Below are positions 1 to 12,355 of a DNA stretch of 64,000 nucleotides, piece after piece. The position numbers and the translations under genes are program-made. Location: positions 3,658,001 to 3,722,000 of the forward strand of contig JAJUBI010000006.1 of NCBI GenBank assembly GCA_022419385.1. Reading direction: 5' to 3'. The notes under the pieces were generated by a model. That model saw only the letters and a program-made list of their open reading frames with translations, was not told the origin of the DNA and did not search any database. The DNA comes from Paraconiothyrium sp. Pb-2020 (lineage: Eukaryota; Ascomycota; Dothideomycetes; Pleosporales; Didymosphaeriaceae). Every line of letters starts with the position of its first letter. Position 1 is the stretch's first letter.

Positions 1-1
1 T

Positions 2-106
2 TTGGAAAGGATTGAAAGTAAAGAGGCTGAAAGCAAGAAGGCTGAGTGCGATACACTCCACCTCGACCTGGCTGCACCTAGCATAAATTTGGTTAGCATG
101 GTGTAA
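2..106 (+). CDS. possible 3' end of a gene entering from the left edge
   Basis: From base 2 the frame is open to a TAA at 104-106 and encodes about 34 residues. The first part is rich in Lys, Glu and Ala and looks helical or coiled-coil, followed by a short hydrophobic tail. No start is visible because the window begins inside it. I do not recognise the family. The stretch is short enough to be open by chance, so this is only a candidate partial gene. Confidence 0.2.
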   Translation: MERIESKEAESKKAECDTLHLDLAAPSINLVSMV

Positions 107-757
107 CTGTGTAGATCTCTCGTGATAGGATCTCTCCTGGTCCGGCCCTGGGGCAGTCTGAGCCGCAGATGCTGTGATCATCGCACCATTCCGGTAATCC
201 TCCACTTAGTTATGAAAAGTTCTTTGCAAAGGGATCGTGGAGACTACTCTTCGTACGCTCCTTGTGTGAGTTATTCGTGGCTGAACCTCAGCCCCGTTTT
301 AGCTCCGTGGAACTTTGACCTGGTGGCGCCTAGTACATGATGGGTTAGCAGTATTGATTCTAGCGCACAAGTCGCGGCAAGTCAAGCCTCCGGCGGAGCA
401 ACTTCAGCACATTGACGACTTTCGTGAAATACACATCGAACGATTTGGACTAGATTGCAAAGGGTTGTGTACCATAATTAGTTTGAAGTACGATGATTGG
501 GTCATCCTCTAAGACAGCGGAGCCTCGGCGGGATTTACGTGGCGATGCTACGATTGCTAGATTCGGGCGGAGACCATGGAAGTGTATATAAGGAGGAGGA
601 TGTTGTACACTCTGATGCATCATCCTCATCATCATCATCGCCCCCTCCTTGTAACAGCCTGTCCTACTCTCATCAATACTCTACGACTGCCAAACATACG
701 CCAGGCTGCAAAACGAAGGAGAAGGCATACCCAGCAATACAACATCATCCGATCACG
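107..757. other. intergenic, promoter of the NAD(P)-binding gene
   Basis: I see no convincing coding sequence. The segment at 64-100 (gacctggctgcacctag, then ggttagca) recurs imperfectly at 317-352 (gacctggtggcgcctag, then ggttagca). A short CAT/ATC-rich run lies near 615-640, and a TATA-like box lies at 585. Confidence 0.5.
585..591 (+). promoter_or_regulatory. TATA box
   Basis: TATATAA followed by a purine-rich stretch, about 170 bp upstream of the ATG at 758. Position and strand fit the core promoter of the NAD(P)-binding gene; inferred from sequence only. Confidence 0.4.
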
Positions 758-1641
758 ATGAGCCCACAGCAAACCATCGCTTTCTTTGGCGCGACCGGTG
801 GATGTGCAGGCAGTTCCCTAGCCTGCACCCTTCGCGAAGGCTACTACTGCACAGCGCGTACGTCTACCATACCCTATCCACCGCCTACTTCTCCACCACA
901 CCATTACAACATCACGCAGCCGACTAACCTTCAGCAGTAGCACGTACCCCCTCCAAACTCCTTACACTCCTCTCATCCGACCATGGCATTCCAGCCTCCA
1001 CAATAACGGCCAATCTCACCATCATCCAAGGCGACGCAAAGAACCCTTCCGACGTAGCCCAGACCCTCATCTCCCCTCTCAACAAGTCCCACGTAGTCGA
1101 CACAATCTACTCCTCCATCGGCGCATATCCAACCTTCCAGTTCTCCCTCAGCACCCCCTTCGTCCTTCCCGACCCCACCCTCTGTACCTCGGGCATGAAA
1201 GCAATCTTCTCCGCCTTAGACGCGCTCAATATCGTTACCCGCGAAGGAAGAAAACCTCTCTTGATAGCGCTTAGCTCGACAGGTGTCAATGGCCGGGCGA
1301 GAGATATACCATGGCTGTACCATCCGCTATACCACGTCCTAGCCGCGCAACCGCACGCCGACAAGCGCTGTATGGAAGGCGTCGTGCTGGAAGATCAAGG
1401 CGAGCATGTCAGAGATTTCGTCATTGTGAGGCCAACGGCTTTGGTGGACGGAGAAAAGGGCGTGAAGAAGGTGAGGGCGGGGTGGGAGTAGGGCGTGCAA
1501 GAGGAGAAGGAAAGAGTAGAGAGGGAGGCTGGACCGGCTATTGGATGGACAGTTGGGCGGAAGGACGTCGGTGCGTGGATTTTCAAGAATGTAATAGAAA
1601 GAGGGGGGTGGGATGGGAGGTGTGTTAGTCTGACGTACTGA
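758..1641 (+). CDS. NAD(P)-binding Rossmann (NmrA/SDR-like) protein with in-frame TAG
   Basis: Atypical short-chain dehydrogenase/NmrA-like protein, probably a cytosolic oxidoreductase or NAD(P) sensor of unknown substrate. Exon 1 is 758-857 and exon 2 starts at 938, with donor GTACGT and acceptor CAGCAG. The start is the first ATG and is followed directly by the nucleotide-binding beta strand and glycine motif FFGATGGCAG. Further on come NLTIIQGDAKN and a conserved-looking block ending VRAGWE. There the frame meets TAG (1489-1491), giving 217 residues. The same frame then stays open for 49 codons with family-like sequence (PAIGWTVGRKDVGAWIF) up to TGA at 1639-1641, so the full-length product would be about 266 residues. 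Either the gene carries a nonsense mutation, or an unusual intron starting at GTGAGG (1471) removes the stop. The family call is firm; integrity is uncertain. Confidence 0.7.
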
Positions 1642-2469
1642 GTCGGGCAATGCAGGTGGATTATGACATGGGCCTGGCGCAAAGGTACACTGGCGTTGTT
1701 TGTACGGATCTTGGAATCTTCGAAACTTGTGAGGATACTTGAAAGGCTTCTGGAGGACTGCAAGAGTGGACATTAATCAAGTTGGAACAATTCTTGGCCA
1801 GCAATATTAGGTTTGATAGTGCGCTTTCGACTAGGAATAAATGACAGTCCACACAGAATGTCCTAGGATAGTAAGACCCCGAAGAATTCTTCGAAATAGG
1901 GACGTCTTTTTGTAGAAGGGTTCGAGCGGGAGTAAAAACCATGACGATGGCAGGAGTTCCTAGAGTTCTTTCCTTTTATCATCAAAGGGACAAACTTCAA
2001 GCCATCGCGTAACGCATCTTTAGAATCGACGCTTTCGATGAGATGCAAGTGTATACAATCACATAGCGCTCAATCAGTAGGGGTAAAATCTTGGTTGCCT
2101 CTGTGCGAGATGAGCAACTGCTCATAGTTCTTCTGTGAGATTCTTGTCTCGAAAATGCTACGAAGTAAAGATAGTGATTAGGATAAAATATTCCTCAAAA
2201 GATCCTCCCACTTCAGACACAACGAAGGTCCATATGCCGCTCTTAAATCGCCCGCTAAAACGCCTTCAATGCCAATGTATTATTCCAGGGCATCCCAATG
2301 TGCCCAAAACAAAATATCCAACTCATGGGGGGTATTCGCGAACAGTGTAATCCGTACGTAAGTAGGAGGCAGAATGTTCATAAATGCCAGATGCCATAAC
2401 GGCAGGACAAGTCTATCCCAACGATGCCTAGATGCATGGTTCCAGGTAGTAATAGATGATGGGTGGATT
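1642..2469. other. intergenic
   Basis: Space between the convergent NAD(P)-binding gene and the GT41 gene. It should hold both 3' untranslated regions. Short open frames on both strands lack codon structure or recognisable motifs, and I see no RNA gene or repeat. Confidence 0.5.
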
Positions 2470-5400
2470 TTACGTCGCGGTGACGGGGCGCGGCGTCTTC
2501 TTCAGCCAAATATCGCCACCTTCGCCCCTTTCCCACTTCCTCCATGCGGTTTCGTATGCTTCTTCCAGGTCTCGTACCCACCTCTTCGTGTCGAACAGGC
2601 CACTGCTCCATCTTGCTTCGTATAGGGTGCGTCGAAGCTGGCTCAACCGACCTATAGCGCGGCCGTCTTGGTACCTGCAGTTGAGGGCGAGTCGAACAGC
2701 CTTGTTTTCGTAGTCTTCATCATTTTCTGCAATAAGCTCCTTTGCAGCCTGTAGACCTTCCTGAGTCTTCGGGAGCGCACCTTTGAGGATTGAAGCTGCC
2801 ATGCGCGAGCACATCTTGTAATTGTATCTTGGCAGAGTGAGCAGCGGGGTGCCTGACCAAAGGACATCGGCGGCGGTCGTGTGTGCGTTGCATTCAGGCG
2901 TGTCGAGGAATAGATCGCAGACACGGGCGCGTGCAATATGCTGGCTTTTTTGGGCAACGTCTGTGAAAATTACGCGATTGGCAACTTCAGAGCCTGCCCA
3001 TAGTTGTGCCGTTTGCTTGAGGTTCGTTTCGCCGAGGTCGGGGAAGCGGAGCAGCCAGAGGATGGCCTTGGGGACCTTCTGGAGGATGCGAAGCCAGGTT
3101 CGGAAGGTCGTTGGCTCGATCTACAAATGTTAGACTGAAAAAGGAGCGAAGACATGTTCAGCTTACCTTGTACAACTGATTGAAATTCCCTAGGATGATA
3201 GCGTCGTCTGGAAGATTGGGGAAGATTGTTTTCCGCATGTTCCATCTCCTTTTCTGCTCGTCCTCCCAATTCAGTTGATCCTCTTGAGCATCCGGGGCGC
3301 TCTGCCGATGGTCGCAGCAAAAGAAGGTGTCGCGGCAGTAGATGATATTCTCAGCGTAAATCCAGTTCTCGTCTTCGCCACCACTGTTCTCGTCAACGAG
3401 GGCGTCTTCCAAATCGACATTTCTGCGCCAGCTGCGAAGAGTGTTTGGTGGAACAGCAGTGTCATCAGCGAGCAGATAGTCGCACCACTCGGCGCCAAGT
3501 GTTCCTGCGAAACCCATGAATGACATCTGGATGGGGGCTGGACGGGCAGCAAACACTTCATTCCGTGCACCTCGGGTGTATCCGTTGAGGTTGACAAGGA
3601 TATGTATCCCGTCATTAAGAATTTGGCTGACAAGACGTTCGGCAGGCCAACTGCTCGCATCGTAGAATACAGGCGCTTCCCTTTCGATCTGTTGCCGATG
3701 CACTGTATTATCGCTGGCTGTGGTGGCATAACAATAGGCCTTGACTCGAGCCTTGTTGTGGAGACCGAATACCGATTGCATTAGATGAGCGAGGGGGTGA
3801 TTATTGAAGTCCGACGAGACGTACCCAACTTTTAAGTAAGGAGCTGGCGGAGGCGGAGGAGCGTATACGGTCGGAGGCAGCCATGGTGCCCTTAAGGTCG
3901 AACAGGATATCCGAAGGCCGTTCCGCTGGGAGATCAAGCGGATCTGCTTGGCCGACATCGGGCAGGTGAAGGTATGGAAAGGGAGTACTGTGGGAGCAGC
4001 AGGCACAGTCAATGCTGCCGGTAACTGAGGTCGCCGATAGCTTGCCATGGGTCGTTCCTTCGGGTGCCTGTACTTGTCTTGATACCACTGCCATGAGATC
4101 CTTCGTATGACACGCTCAACTAGACGAACAAGCCGAGCTCCTTCCCACTTGTGGCCTCGCCACTTGACCAGTACGCCTCGCACGCGGTTCTGTTCCTCTT
4201 GCAGCTCCTGGGCCGAGTTGCCTGTCAAGGTAAGCGACCGGAGTAAATCCTGAATGAATTGTTCGTCCATGATTCCCCGTCCCCAATCTTCACCATCCGA
4301 CAGCTGTTTCTCGACCAAGCTCACGACCTTGTGTATCCAACCGCCGCTCCTTGCTCCTGATAGTCTGGCATCAAGTAGCATACCATTTTCGTCTACATGC
4401 CACCGATCCCGAGAACCACGATCTTCAGCAATACCACCTCTTCCCTGCCATCCACAGACTGAATTCAACGCGTTCGCAAGACCACAGACTGCTTCTGCAA
4501 AGTCCGGACTGGCTTTCACGGCTCTTCTATAGTACACAATAGCATCGCTGATCCGGCCCTTGTCCTTGACAGCGTTTGCGAGATTGGCGAGAGCAATATC
4601 AAAGTTCTTGTCGCATGCCACTGCTTGTTCGTACATTTGGATCGCTGCTTCCAGTTGGCCAATATCCTTCAGAAGGCTGCCCAAATTAGTGTACAGATGA
4701 GCATGTCTGCTGTCAAGCATCAGTCCATAGTGGTAGTACGCGAGTGCAAGAGCTATGCCACTGCCTGGAACTAGGCCTGGGACCGTTGGCTTTTGCATCG
4801 TGTTTGATACCGGGATGCGTTTGGAGGGAGCGGACTGCTGAACACTGGCCAAAAGAATGCCCACATTGTTGGCCGTAGAAGGACTTGGCTGCAAAGCGAG
4901 CGACAAGTAATACAAAGCCAGGATTTCCCTGACGCCGTAATTACTCTGGAATGCGGTGGCCTTGGGCGAATTTGTTGCCATGCCGTCCTGGAAAATCTTG
5001 GCCAAAGACAAGAGCGAGTTGCTTGTAGTTGAGATGGCAGCTTTTCGAGCCATGACCTCACCCGGAACATATCTAAGGCCTGGTAGGTCACCCTCTGGCG
5101 GGAAGCATAGTTTCGCCGTTTTGAGTGCTGGCTCAGGATGAAGCAGGATGGGATCAGTGGAGGGAGAGGTGCGACGACCACCAGGAGAGCGCTCTGAACC
5201 GTCGTAGCCCACGACAGACAGAATGTGCTGGATCAAACCGTCGATACCTTGCACCCGTAGGCCTGCACCAATGAGCACCGCATTCTCGAACGCCTTTGCT
5301 GCCCCTGAATTGTCTCCAAGGGCATACAGCATGTTGCCTTTCGCATGCACCAGGGCAAGGATACGGCCATTGTCGCACCCAGGAATGGCGTAGCCGCTGG

Positions 5401-7617
5401 ATCCGAAGCCAGGCTGGTCTACTCCAGCAATTTCTTCGGGATCCTTAGGAAGTGACTCATTTTCCGTATCGTATTCGAACAACGGCCGATCTGAGGCTTC
5501 CGACAAGCGGGGTGACTCGGTCGCTGATGTCGAGCACTCACTTTGTCCGTCTACATTCTTCAAGATCTCCCCTTTCTTGACCAACTTCAAAGAGCTTTCC
5601 ACCTCTTCAATGATCTGTACAGCTTCTTTGTTCCTGTGACTACTGCACAGCAACCCAAGAAGGTGTTCAACAGCTTCGAAATAGCTAGGCCTCAGCTTCA
5701 CGGCCCTTCTCCAGTATTGTTCGGCTTCCTGTTTCTGGTGTAAAGCCAGGAGAGTCGCTGCTAGGTTGGAAGTAGCTTCGACGTGGCTGCATGAGTTAGC
5801 AAGTCTTCCTACAGCCAGCGTCGCCCAACTTACTCCTTGTCTAATGTCAGAATATGTTTATACCATCCATGCGCCTTTTGATAGTCCCCAAGCGCGTAAG
5901 CAAGACATCCACCCAAGAGAATGCCATCTATCCAATTCCATTGACTCTTCTCACAATGCTTGGTAATGGCATCCAACGCGGAAGCTGCTGTCAAGCTTGG
6001 AGGCACTTCATTGCGCAGTTGATGGATCCCAGCAACAGAACCCGACATACGGCGAAGAGGGCGTAGTGGTTCCATACCGGCAATTTGTGGATGGATTGAA
6101 TGTGGATGTACGAATGATTGAGATTGCGAAGGGTACCACGGCTGTCTATTGATGTTTGAATCAACTCCACCGAGAGTCCAGGCGGATGAAGAGCGGCTGT
6201 GTGTCGGTCTTTGGAAAGCATCTCTATTCGTGTGTGGCTGCGAGTGAAAGTCGAATTTCGCCGTCTGCGAGACATCAGATGTGTGAGCGTTGCTAGAGCT
6301 ACTTGTGCCACTGGAGAAATTTGCAGCTGGCTGTTTTGGGGGCTTCGGGTAGATGTGTGGTCGTGCGGACTGTTGATGGCCATTGGGGTGCTGTGAACTA
6401 GTCTTACGGGTTGACTGGAGGTACTTGAGTAAGTCAACATACACCGTATGTGCCCAGGCGAATATCCTCTCTCGACTCTGCGTATTCAGTGACTGCGGGG
6501 CGAACTCAGCCGTGGTCGGTGTGGGGAATTGATTTGCGACAGGCGTGGTCTGACCGGAAGCTACTGAGTAGTCCGGATGAGGGCGGTGGCTTGGTGGCAC
6601 AGGTAATGGTTGGTCTTGATAATCTAAGGCAATATTGGGATGAGGTTGCTGGAACGAAACGGGGTAGTCATTCGCTGATCTACCAAGGAGGGGAAAAGGG
6701 GTTTGTAGCTGCTGCAGTTGGTAAGGATGTGGTTGGACATGCATGTTAGGTAAAGTATTGTTGTATGCATGGTTCATAAATGCGTTGTGTTGTGGGTGCG
6801 TCCAATTAGGTGCATGATGATTATAGTACCGTGGGTCTCGCATAGCAGCCGGACGATAGGGGATGAAAGTGCCATCATGCCAGTATGGGCCAAAAGGTCC
6901 TTGATCGTTCGACACGGTCGGGCCCAGAGGGCTCTGCATCATTTGTTCTGGGCCAGCAGCGAACGGATGACCGAACATGTGATACTGAGGATGGTTCTGT
7001 ATTGGAGGGATCTGATTTAGCATTGAATCAATCTGCGGCGGAGCTCGTCCGGAGCCTGATTGGAAGTACAGACTGGGACTCCAGTCCACCGTCGCATCTT
7101 GCTGGATGCTGGGGGACCTGAGGGGCAAATCCTGCTTGAGACCGTAAAGAAGGCTCGATTCAGCCGTAACGGGTAGTATGATGTGCTTGGTGGCATGAGG
7201 CTTCTCCGTCTGTTCCACCGAAGTGCCATCGTAAGCTGCCGCGAGGATGCCATTCGGTGTCTTACGCCGTAGCATGTGCTCTGGTGGTTTGACCGTGTTT
7301 CTTCCACTTTCAGGGCCTTGCGAGTGGTACGAGTTGTGCCGCGACAATGGATGAGCGTACTGTTGAGGAAGCTGTTGAGCCATACTTCGCTGGTCGAAGC
7401 CTGGAGCATTCCGGAGTAGTTGGCCATTTGGAGAAGCGAGCGGCTGCTGGAAAGGGCCCAGCGGTGAATGCAACGGCGGTGGCAGCGGCGGAGGATGTTG
7501 TCGGACCATCGTCATGGTGGACAATGCCGATGTGGACGCTGGTGGGGGATTAGTGGTAGCCGTCTGTGTCAAGACGGCGACGGTATGCTCTTTCTTTGAG
7601 CAAGGCGGATGCGTCAA
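2470..7617 (-). CDS. TPR / glycosyltransferase family 41 protein (O-GlcNAc transferase-like)
   Basis: Homologue of nucleocytoplasmic O-GlcNAc transferase, which moves GlcNAc from UDP-GlcNAc to Ser/Thr of intracellular proteins. Three exons, 7617-5834, 5786-3167 and 3120-2470, give 1,684 residues. Residues 1 to about 540 are Pro/Gln/His-rich and disordered. TPR-type helices are clearest near residues 930-1040 (HLYTNLGSLLKDIGQLEAA and the next repeat). The catalytic part begins near residue 1240 with GYVSSDFNNHPLAHLM, the OGT motif carrying the active-site His. It continues through GFAGTLGAEWCDYLL and NFNQLYK, which contains the UDP-contacting Lys, and ends with CNAHTTAADVLWSGTPLL, matching the nucleotide-binding HTT segment. 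Intron 2 falls exactly between NFNQLYK and IEP. Key residues are present, so activity is plausible. A later ATG near 7512 is a possible alternative start. Confidence 0.92.
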
Positions 7618-10370
7618 CGAAATCTGCCAGAACCGTCAAACAGCAACCAGTACCACGGAAACTGCTGTGGAGCCCTGGCTGGTGCTGTTCAATTGCTAGA
7701 CGCTTTTCACCAAGACCGGCTTGTGCCTATGCCTTTGCGAAGTCGTCTCCCGCCTTCCACACATGACATATCTTATGAATCGTGGTCAAAACTGCTAGCA
7801 CCGGGAGCTCCAGACTGGAAGCCAGTAGAAGCCCGGGCGAATAAGAGGGACGATGGTAGGTTCGTCGGTTTGTAGGCTACGGTTCGCGATGGCGGCGCGT
7901 AATCAGGTGTGGGTCGTGGGATGGGGCTCACGGCGTCGGGAGGGGAGTGGTCTGCACGGCGGGCAGCGGTCAGCGATGAAAGCCACACCTTCTTGGTGTT
8001 TCTCGTCAGAGGGATGCAAGGGCGGAGGCCAACGTGTTATTGCCTCGAGCGCCCGCTGGCGGAATGCTTTTCCGCCCGCGTGCAGGGCGGCTGGGCAAAC
8101 GGGGATGTTTGCAGGAAAGCAGGGCGGCTGCACACTTACAGTATGCGCTATGGCATCTGCCTGATGCGCCGGGGCACGGTTAGTTGGCTGTACGTACGTG
8201 TGTCGGGTCGGGCTGGGCGAGATGCAGTGCAGCGTTGCGGGCGCACCACAGCGGGCTCGGAGGGTACGAGGATGCGAGGCGCAGTCGTGGCCGCGTCGTG
8301 CTGCCTGGACGTTTCCCCGCTGGTGCTGCTCTCGGCGTGGAGAGGCAGCAAGGACGTGCAGTGCAGACGCAGAGTCAGGCACAGAGATTTGAGGCAGGCC
8401 AGGTGCCAGGGCGGATGACGGGTAGACTACATGTATGTGCAGATTGAACGCGGGAGATCCAGCGGGCGTTGGCAGGCGCTATGGGTGGGTTCGAGCTTTG
8501 GTGGCTGCATGATCCTGGACGCCAACAGGCCGTCGCTCCGCCCTATCAGCACTCCATGCCTGCGGATGCCTGCGTACGCCTGCATTGCACGTCGAGTCGC
8601 TGCCGTCGCCCGCGCTGCCGTGGTGCTTGCCTGGAGACGCGGTGCGAACTGCGGGCTCCCAGCGTGCGTCGTCGGGACCGCTCTGGGGCAGCCACGCAAC
8701 CGTCGCCGACTCTAGAGCACGGCGTGCGTCTTCTGGCGCCGGCATTGCAGCAGCCCCAGCTGCATGGACGAAACAAAGGCGAAGTGGCGTGCAGGCCGCT
8801 CGCTGAGCAGCCCTCGGCCTCACCACTCAACGGCCAGCGATCCACGCAGCCAGGGGACGTCGTCTTGCCACCGCCGGAAAGCTTGCCCAAGATGCTGCGC
8901 TGCAACTTGAGCCGCCGTTGCCCAGCGTGCTGCAGCTTGCATGCTTGCTTCGTCACAAGACTCTTCCACCGGTATCCACGACCCAACACCAAGAACACCC
9001 TTCTCCTCGAATTATGGGGCGCCCGCAGCATCTGACAAGCAGCGCTCGCCGCGAACCGTTTAGCCTAGATTACTGTTACCAGATCGGTGAAGGGCCCTGG
9101 CAAGCCCGCGCCTCTACCGCTGTTGATTCCCTGACAAACATCGGGGTTGGCGCCCACCGGGCACGCAAATCGCCATTTCGCCTGCCAATGCTGGCAGCGA
9201 ACAGGTCGAACTGTCTCATCTGTGCCGCTGACCAAGTATCAGGTACATGCTTTATGGCTCACGTTATACATGCGCAGCTGAAACGCGCCCCAACGCCGCC
9301 CCATGTCGTCACGCTGCGCATACATATGTAGACCGTAAATGATGGACCACTACACCATTGCCAGAGGCCGGTGCAGCGGTGAGTAAAAGGTCGTTCCTCT
9401 CCTTCACTCCAAAATAGGGTCAAACCATGGTCCAGTCCGAAAACAGGAAGTATGACCCAGAGTGTTGGTGAAGTTGCATCACGCTCATCTTCATACGCTC
9501 GTCGTCCAACACTGTGGGCTTCCGCAGAACGGCTTCTTGGTCTGCGACGGACCGTCCGCCTCCCGATTGTGTTCAGGTTGCTCAAGTCTCCGAGCTCACT
9601 AAGCTTCGGGAAGTACGGAGAGTATCCTGGTTCAGATGTTGCCGGATGCCGATTCGATCAGCAGTGTGCAAGCTGCTGAACATAAAGTGTTCGCTACGCC
9701 GCCTTTTTGCGCTGATTGTACAGGCATAGATTGGAAGTGCGCGTCTGGCTGCTGAAGTAAAAAAAAGTGCTGGCGCCATGCCGCAGAGACGCGTAAGAAG
9801 TACCAGACCGCCACTACGGCAAGACGCAATAGCAGGAAGCCAGTCTCCGATGTTTGCAGTTGATGCTTCGAAGAGAAATTTGTAACCGCAGCAGAGTATT
9901 TCTGTCTGTTAGCAGGACATGTACGCTTACCACATTTGCAACGCCGCCATATGTGAACGAATGTAGCTATTCATGCGCTTCAACGGAGCGAAGAAGGAGT
10001 AGGCTGGGAGCTTCTCAAAGAAGCCAATGTAACGGATGCAGCAGTCCTTCTGAGCTGTATGTATAATAGCCTACTGCAGCGTCCATCGTGGCTGTCAAGT
10101 CATCTCGCGACATTTGAGTGAGTGATGGGTGTTTGGCGGGCAGAGTCGAAGTTTTTGTTGCACTTCGGCGACTGGAGATAATCCGGCGCCGAGGGGTGCC
10201 GCTAATTGTTGGCGATGTGGCATGTTTCCGAACAACGAAGTGACGGGCTTCTACCACGCGCTCTTTGCACACCCCGATATATCTTGACACCAGGCGCGAC
10301 CTTGCGATCAACGCCCGCTGCATTGTTCGCCTTTCCCACTCTCCGCGCAGTCTCAAATTACATTCACAAT
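7618..10370. other. long divergent intergenic region, GC-rich core
   Basis: Shared upstream region of the GT41 gene (minus) and SEC62 (plus). From about 7,900 to 9,050 it is GC-rich, which leaves long open frames on both strands, for example 188 codons at 8469-9035 and an overlapping antisense 161. Neither has a recognisable motif, and overlapping open frames in all directions are what GC-rich noncoding DNA gives. I see no tRNA or repeat. Confidence 0.5.
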
Positions 10371-11627
10371 ATGAGCTCAGAAGCACCTCCGCAGCCTCAA
10401 GGGCAGCCCCAAGGTCCACCTCAAGGTCAACCTCAAGGACCACCTCAGGGTATGCCTCAAGGACCACCGCAGCCCGGCCAACAGCCCACACCCGAGCAGA
10501 TACAGCAAATGCAACGCCAGCTTGCCATCGAGGCAGAGAAGAACGGAATGACCGTCCCCGAATATATCAACAAACTCAAGCAGCAGGCCATGGCGCAACA
10601 CCAAGCGCAGTTGCGCCAGCAGCAGATGGCGCAACAACAACAGCAGCAACAGCAGCAGCAGCCGATCCAACCGGGCCCACCGCAGCCAGATGCGATCGCG
10701 CTTGCAAATTGGTTGAAGGGTCAGGACTTGAAGCCGCGTACAGTGATTCACGATGAGAAACGAAAGGACATGTTTCGAGGTACGGTGCATAGAGAATCGT
10801 GCAACCAGGCCGGGCAGCTGCTAACACAATAACAGTCAAGCGCGCCATCCGTGCTCTCATGTCCCCAGCCTACGAGAAAGCCTGCTCCAAGAACCCAATC
10901 CTACCTAAAGTGAACGACCGTGTCACCGCAGAGAACGCCTTCAAGAAACTCCCTCTCTCACTCCTCGCCCTTCGCGTCTCAAAAGTCGACCCCGAGCACG
11001 CCCACGAAGGCCACAACCATGCCAAACCCAAGCGGGTCAAGGGTCTCTGGACCGTCAAAATCGAGCAGCACCAGGAAGCCAACGACGACTGCTACTACAT
11101 CTGGCTGTACGAGGGCTCACAATGGAAGCAGAAGCTGTATGCGGTCGGTGCGCTCGTTGGTATCCTCGCCGTGGTGCTCTTCCCTCTGTGGCCCATGAAG
11201 CTGAGGCTGGGTGTGTGGTATCTCTCTATGGGCATGCTTGGTCTCATTGGTCTGTTCTTTGCCATGGCTATCGTGCGGTTGATCCTCTTCATCATCACCA
11301 TGTTCGCGGCACCCCCTGGTCTGTGGCTGTACCCGAACCTCTTCGAGGATGTAGGCTTCTTCGACTCGTTCCGACCAGTGTGGGCGTGGCAAGAGGTAAG
11401 ATTTCTGCAGACTAGTGCCGTCCATTTCTAACACTATGCAGACACCCGAGGACATCAAGAACAAGAAGCGCGCAAAGAAGGAGAAAAAAGCCGCCAAATC
11501 GCCGCCAGAGCCTCGGGAACACCCCTCAATGGAAAAGCCACCAAAGGCAAGAAAGCGATCTCAGGCACTGCAACTCCCCAGCCCGAGGCCCAAGCCCCGC
11601 ACCTGCGCCTGTCCCCGTCGAAGCTGA
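10371..11627 (+). CDS. SEC62: Sec62, ER protein-translocation subunit
   Basis: Sec62 is a membrane subunit of the Sec62/Sec63 complex that supports post-translational import through the Sec61 channel of the ER. Exons are 10371-10779, 10836-11395 and 11442-11627, giving 384 residues as read. The N-terminus is a Pro/Gln-rich tail with a glutamine run near residue 85-100. Then come the conserved cytosolic core (LANWLKGQDLKPRT, MSPAYEKACSKNP, DCYYIWLYEGSQWKQKL) and two membrane segments (VGALVGILAVVLFPLW and GLIGLFFAMAIVRLILFII), followed by a basic Lys-rich tail. The tail beyond about base 11495 looks frame-shifted twice. The other frames give an Ala/Pro-rich acidic ending with ATVEEAEDDE at a TAG at 11725-11727, which resembles fungal Sec62 ends better. 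The start ATG follows a pyrimidine-rich leader. Confidence 0.92.
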
Positions 11628-12355
11628 GGCAGCGCCGCAGCCTACTGGTTCAGAAGCCCCTCCCACAGGTGCGGTGTCCCAGCGGCCTCCGCGTGCGACG
11701 GTGGAAGAGGCGGAGGACGACGAATAGAATTCGCGTTCTCGTTCCTGTTCCCGTCGTAAGAAGTCATTTCGTTCAAGCATCCGAAGCAGGCGTTAGGGAG
11801 TGAGTGGTTTGGGAAAGTTCTTCCAGGATGCATCGCCGGCTGTACATGGGTTTGAGAAGCAGGCCCGTTTAGGCCGAGAGCTTCTGTAGTATATCCCTGA
11901 ATATTGATGCGTTTGATTCTCCGAGTTTTCCCGAATTGGACAGAACCACGTCTGATCGTGTCTCGGTTTGCATTTCATCTGCCCCATGTGAGAGCTTCAA
12001 TTAGCACTTGATCGCAAAACGGCATCAACGAAAGCATCAAAGGGATGATGGGGCATCAGATTGAAGAGTGTCTGTGCATTTCACACTTTTTGCGTCACTG
12101 TGAACCCGAACCATAACGCCTCAGTATGAGGGACCGACGACCGCGAGTCTCTATGTTTGTCCCAACGCCCCGCCATTTCATCTACAACCTCAAAGACATA
12201 GCCCAATCGCTGTGCGTCCCGCATCCGCAAACCATGCCAAGATCCTTAACGCCCGACCGATGCTTGCATGTGAACAACCATACCAGAAAAGTACCAGATC
12301 GCCATCCCAATACATTGGAAAAACAAAAACAGCTGAACCCTACTCCACCGCTCCC
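11628..12355. other. intergenic, convergent 3' regions
   Basis: Between the 3' ends of SEC62 and the coiled-coil gene. The first 100 bp may be the original end of SEC62, since one frame remains Ala/Pro/Glu-rich to a TAG at 11727. I see nothing recognisable in the rest. Confidence 0.5.

Noticed and set aside
1471..1491. 21-nt frame-neutral intron removing the TAG
   Set aside because: Far below known fungal intron sizes, no branch site, and it would delete a conserved-looking VRAGWE segment.
8469..9035. 188-codon plus-strand open frame
   Set aside because: It overlaps an antisense open frame of similar length in GC-rich DNA, with no domain, no splice context and Arg/Cys/Ala-rich composition typical of shadow frames.
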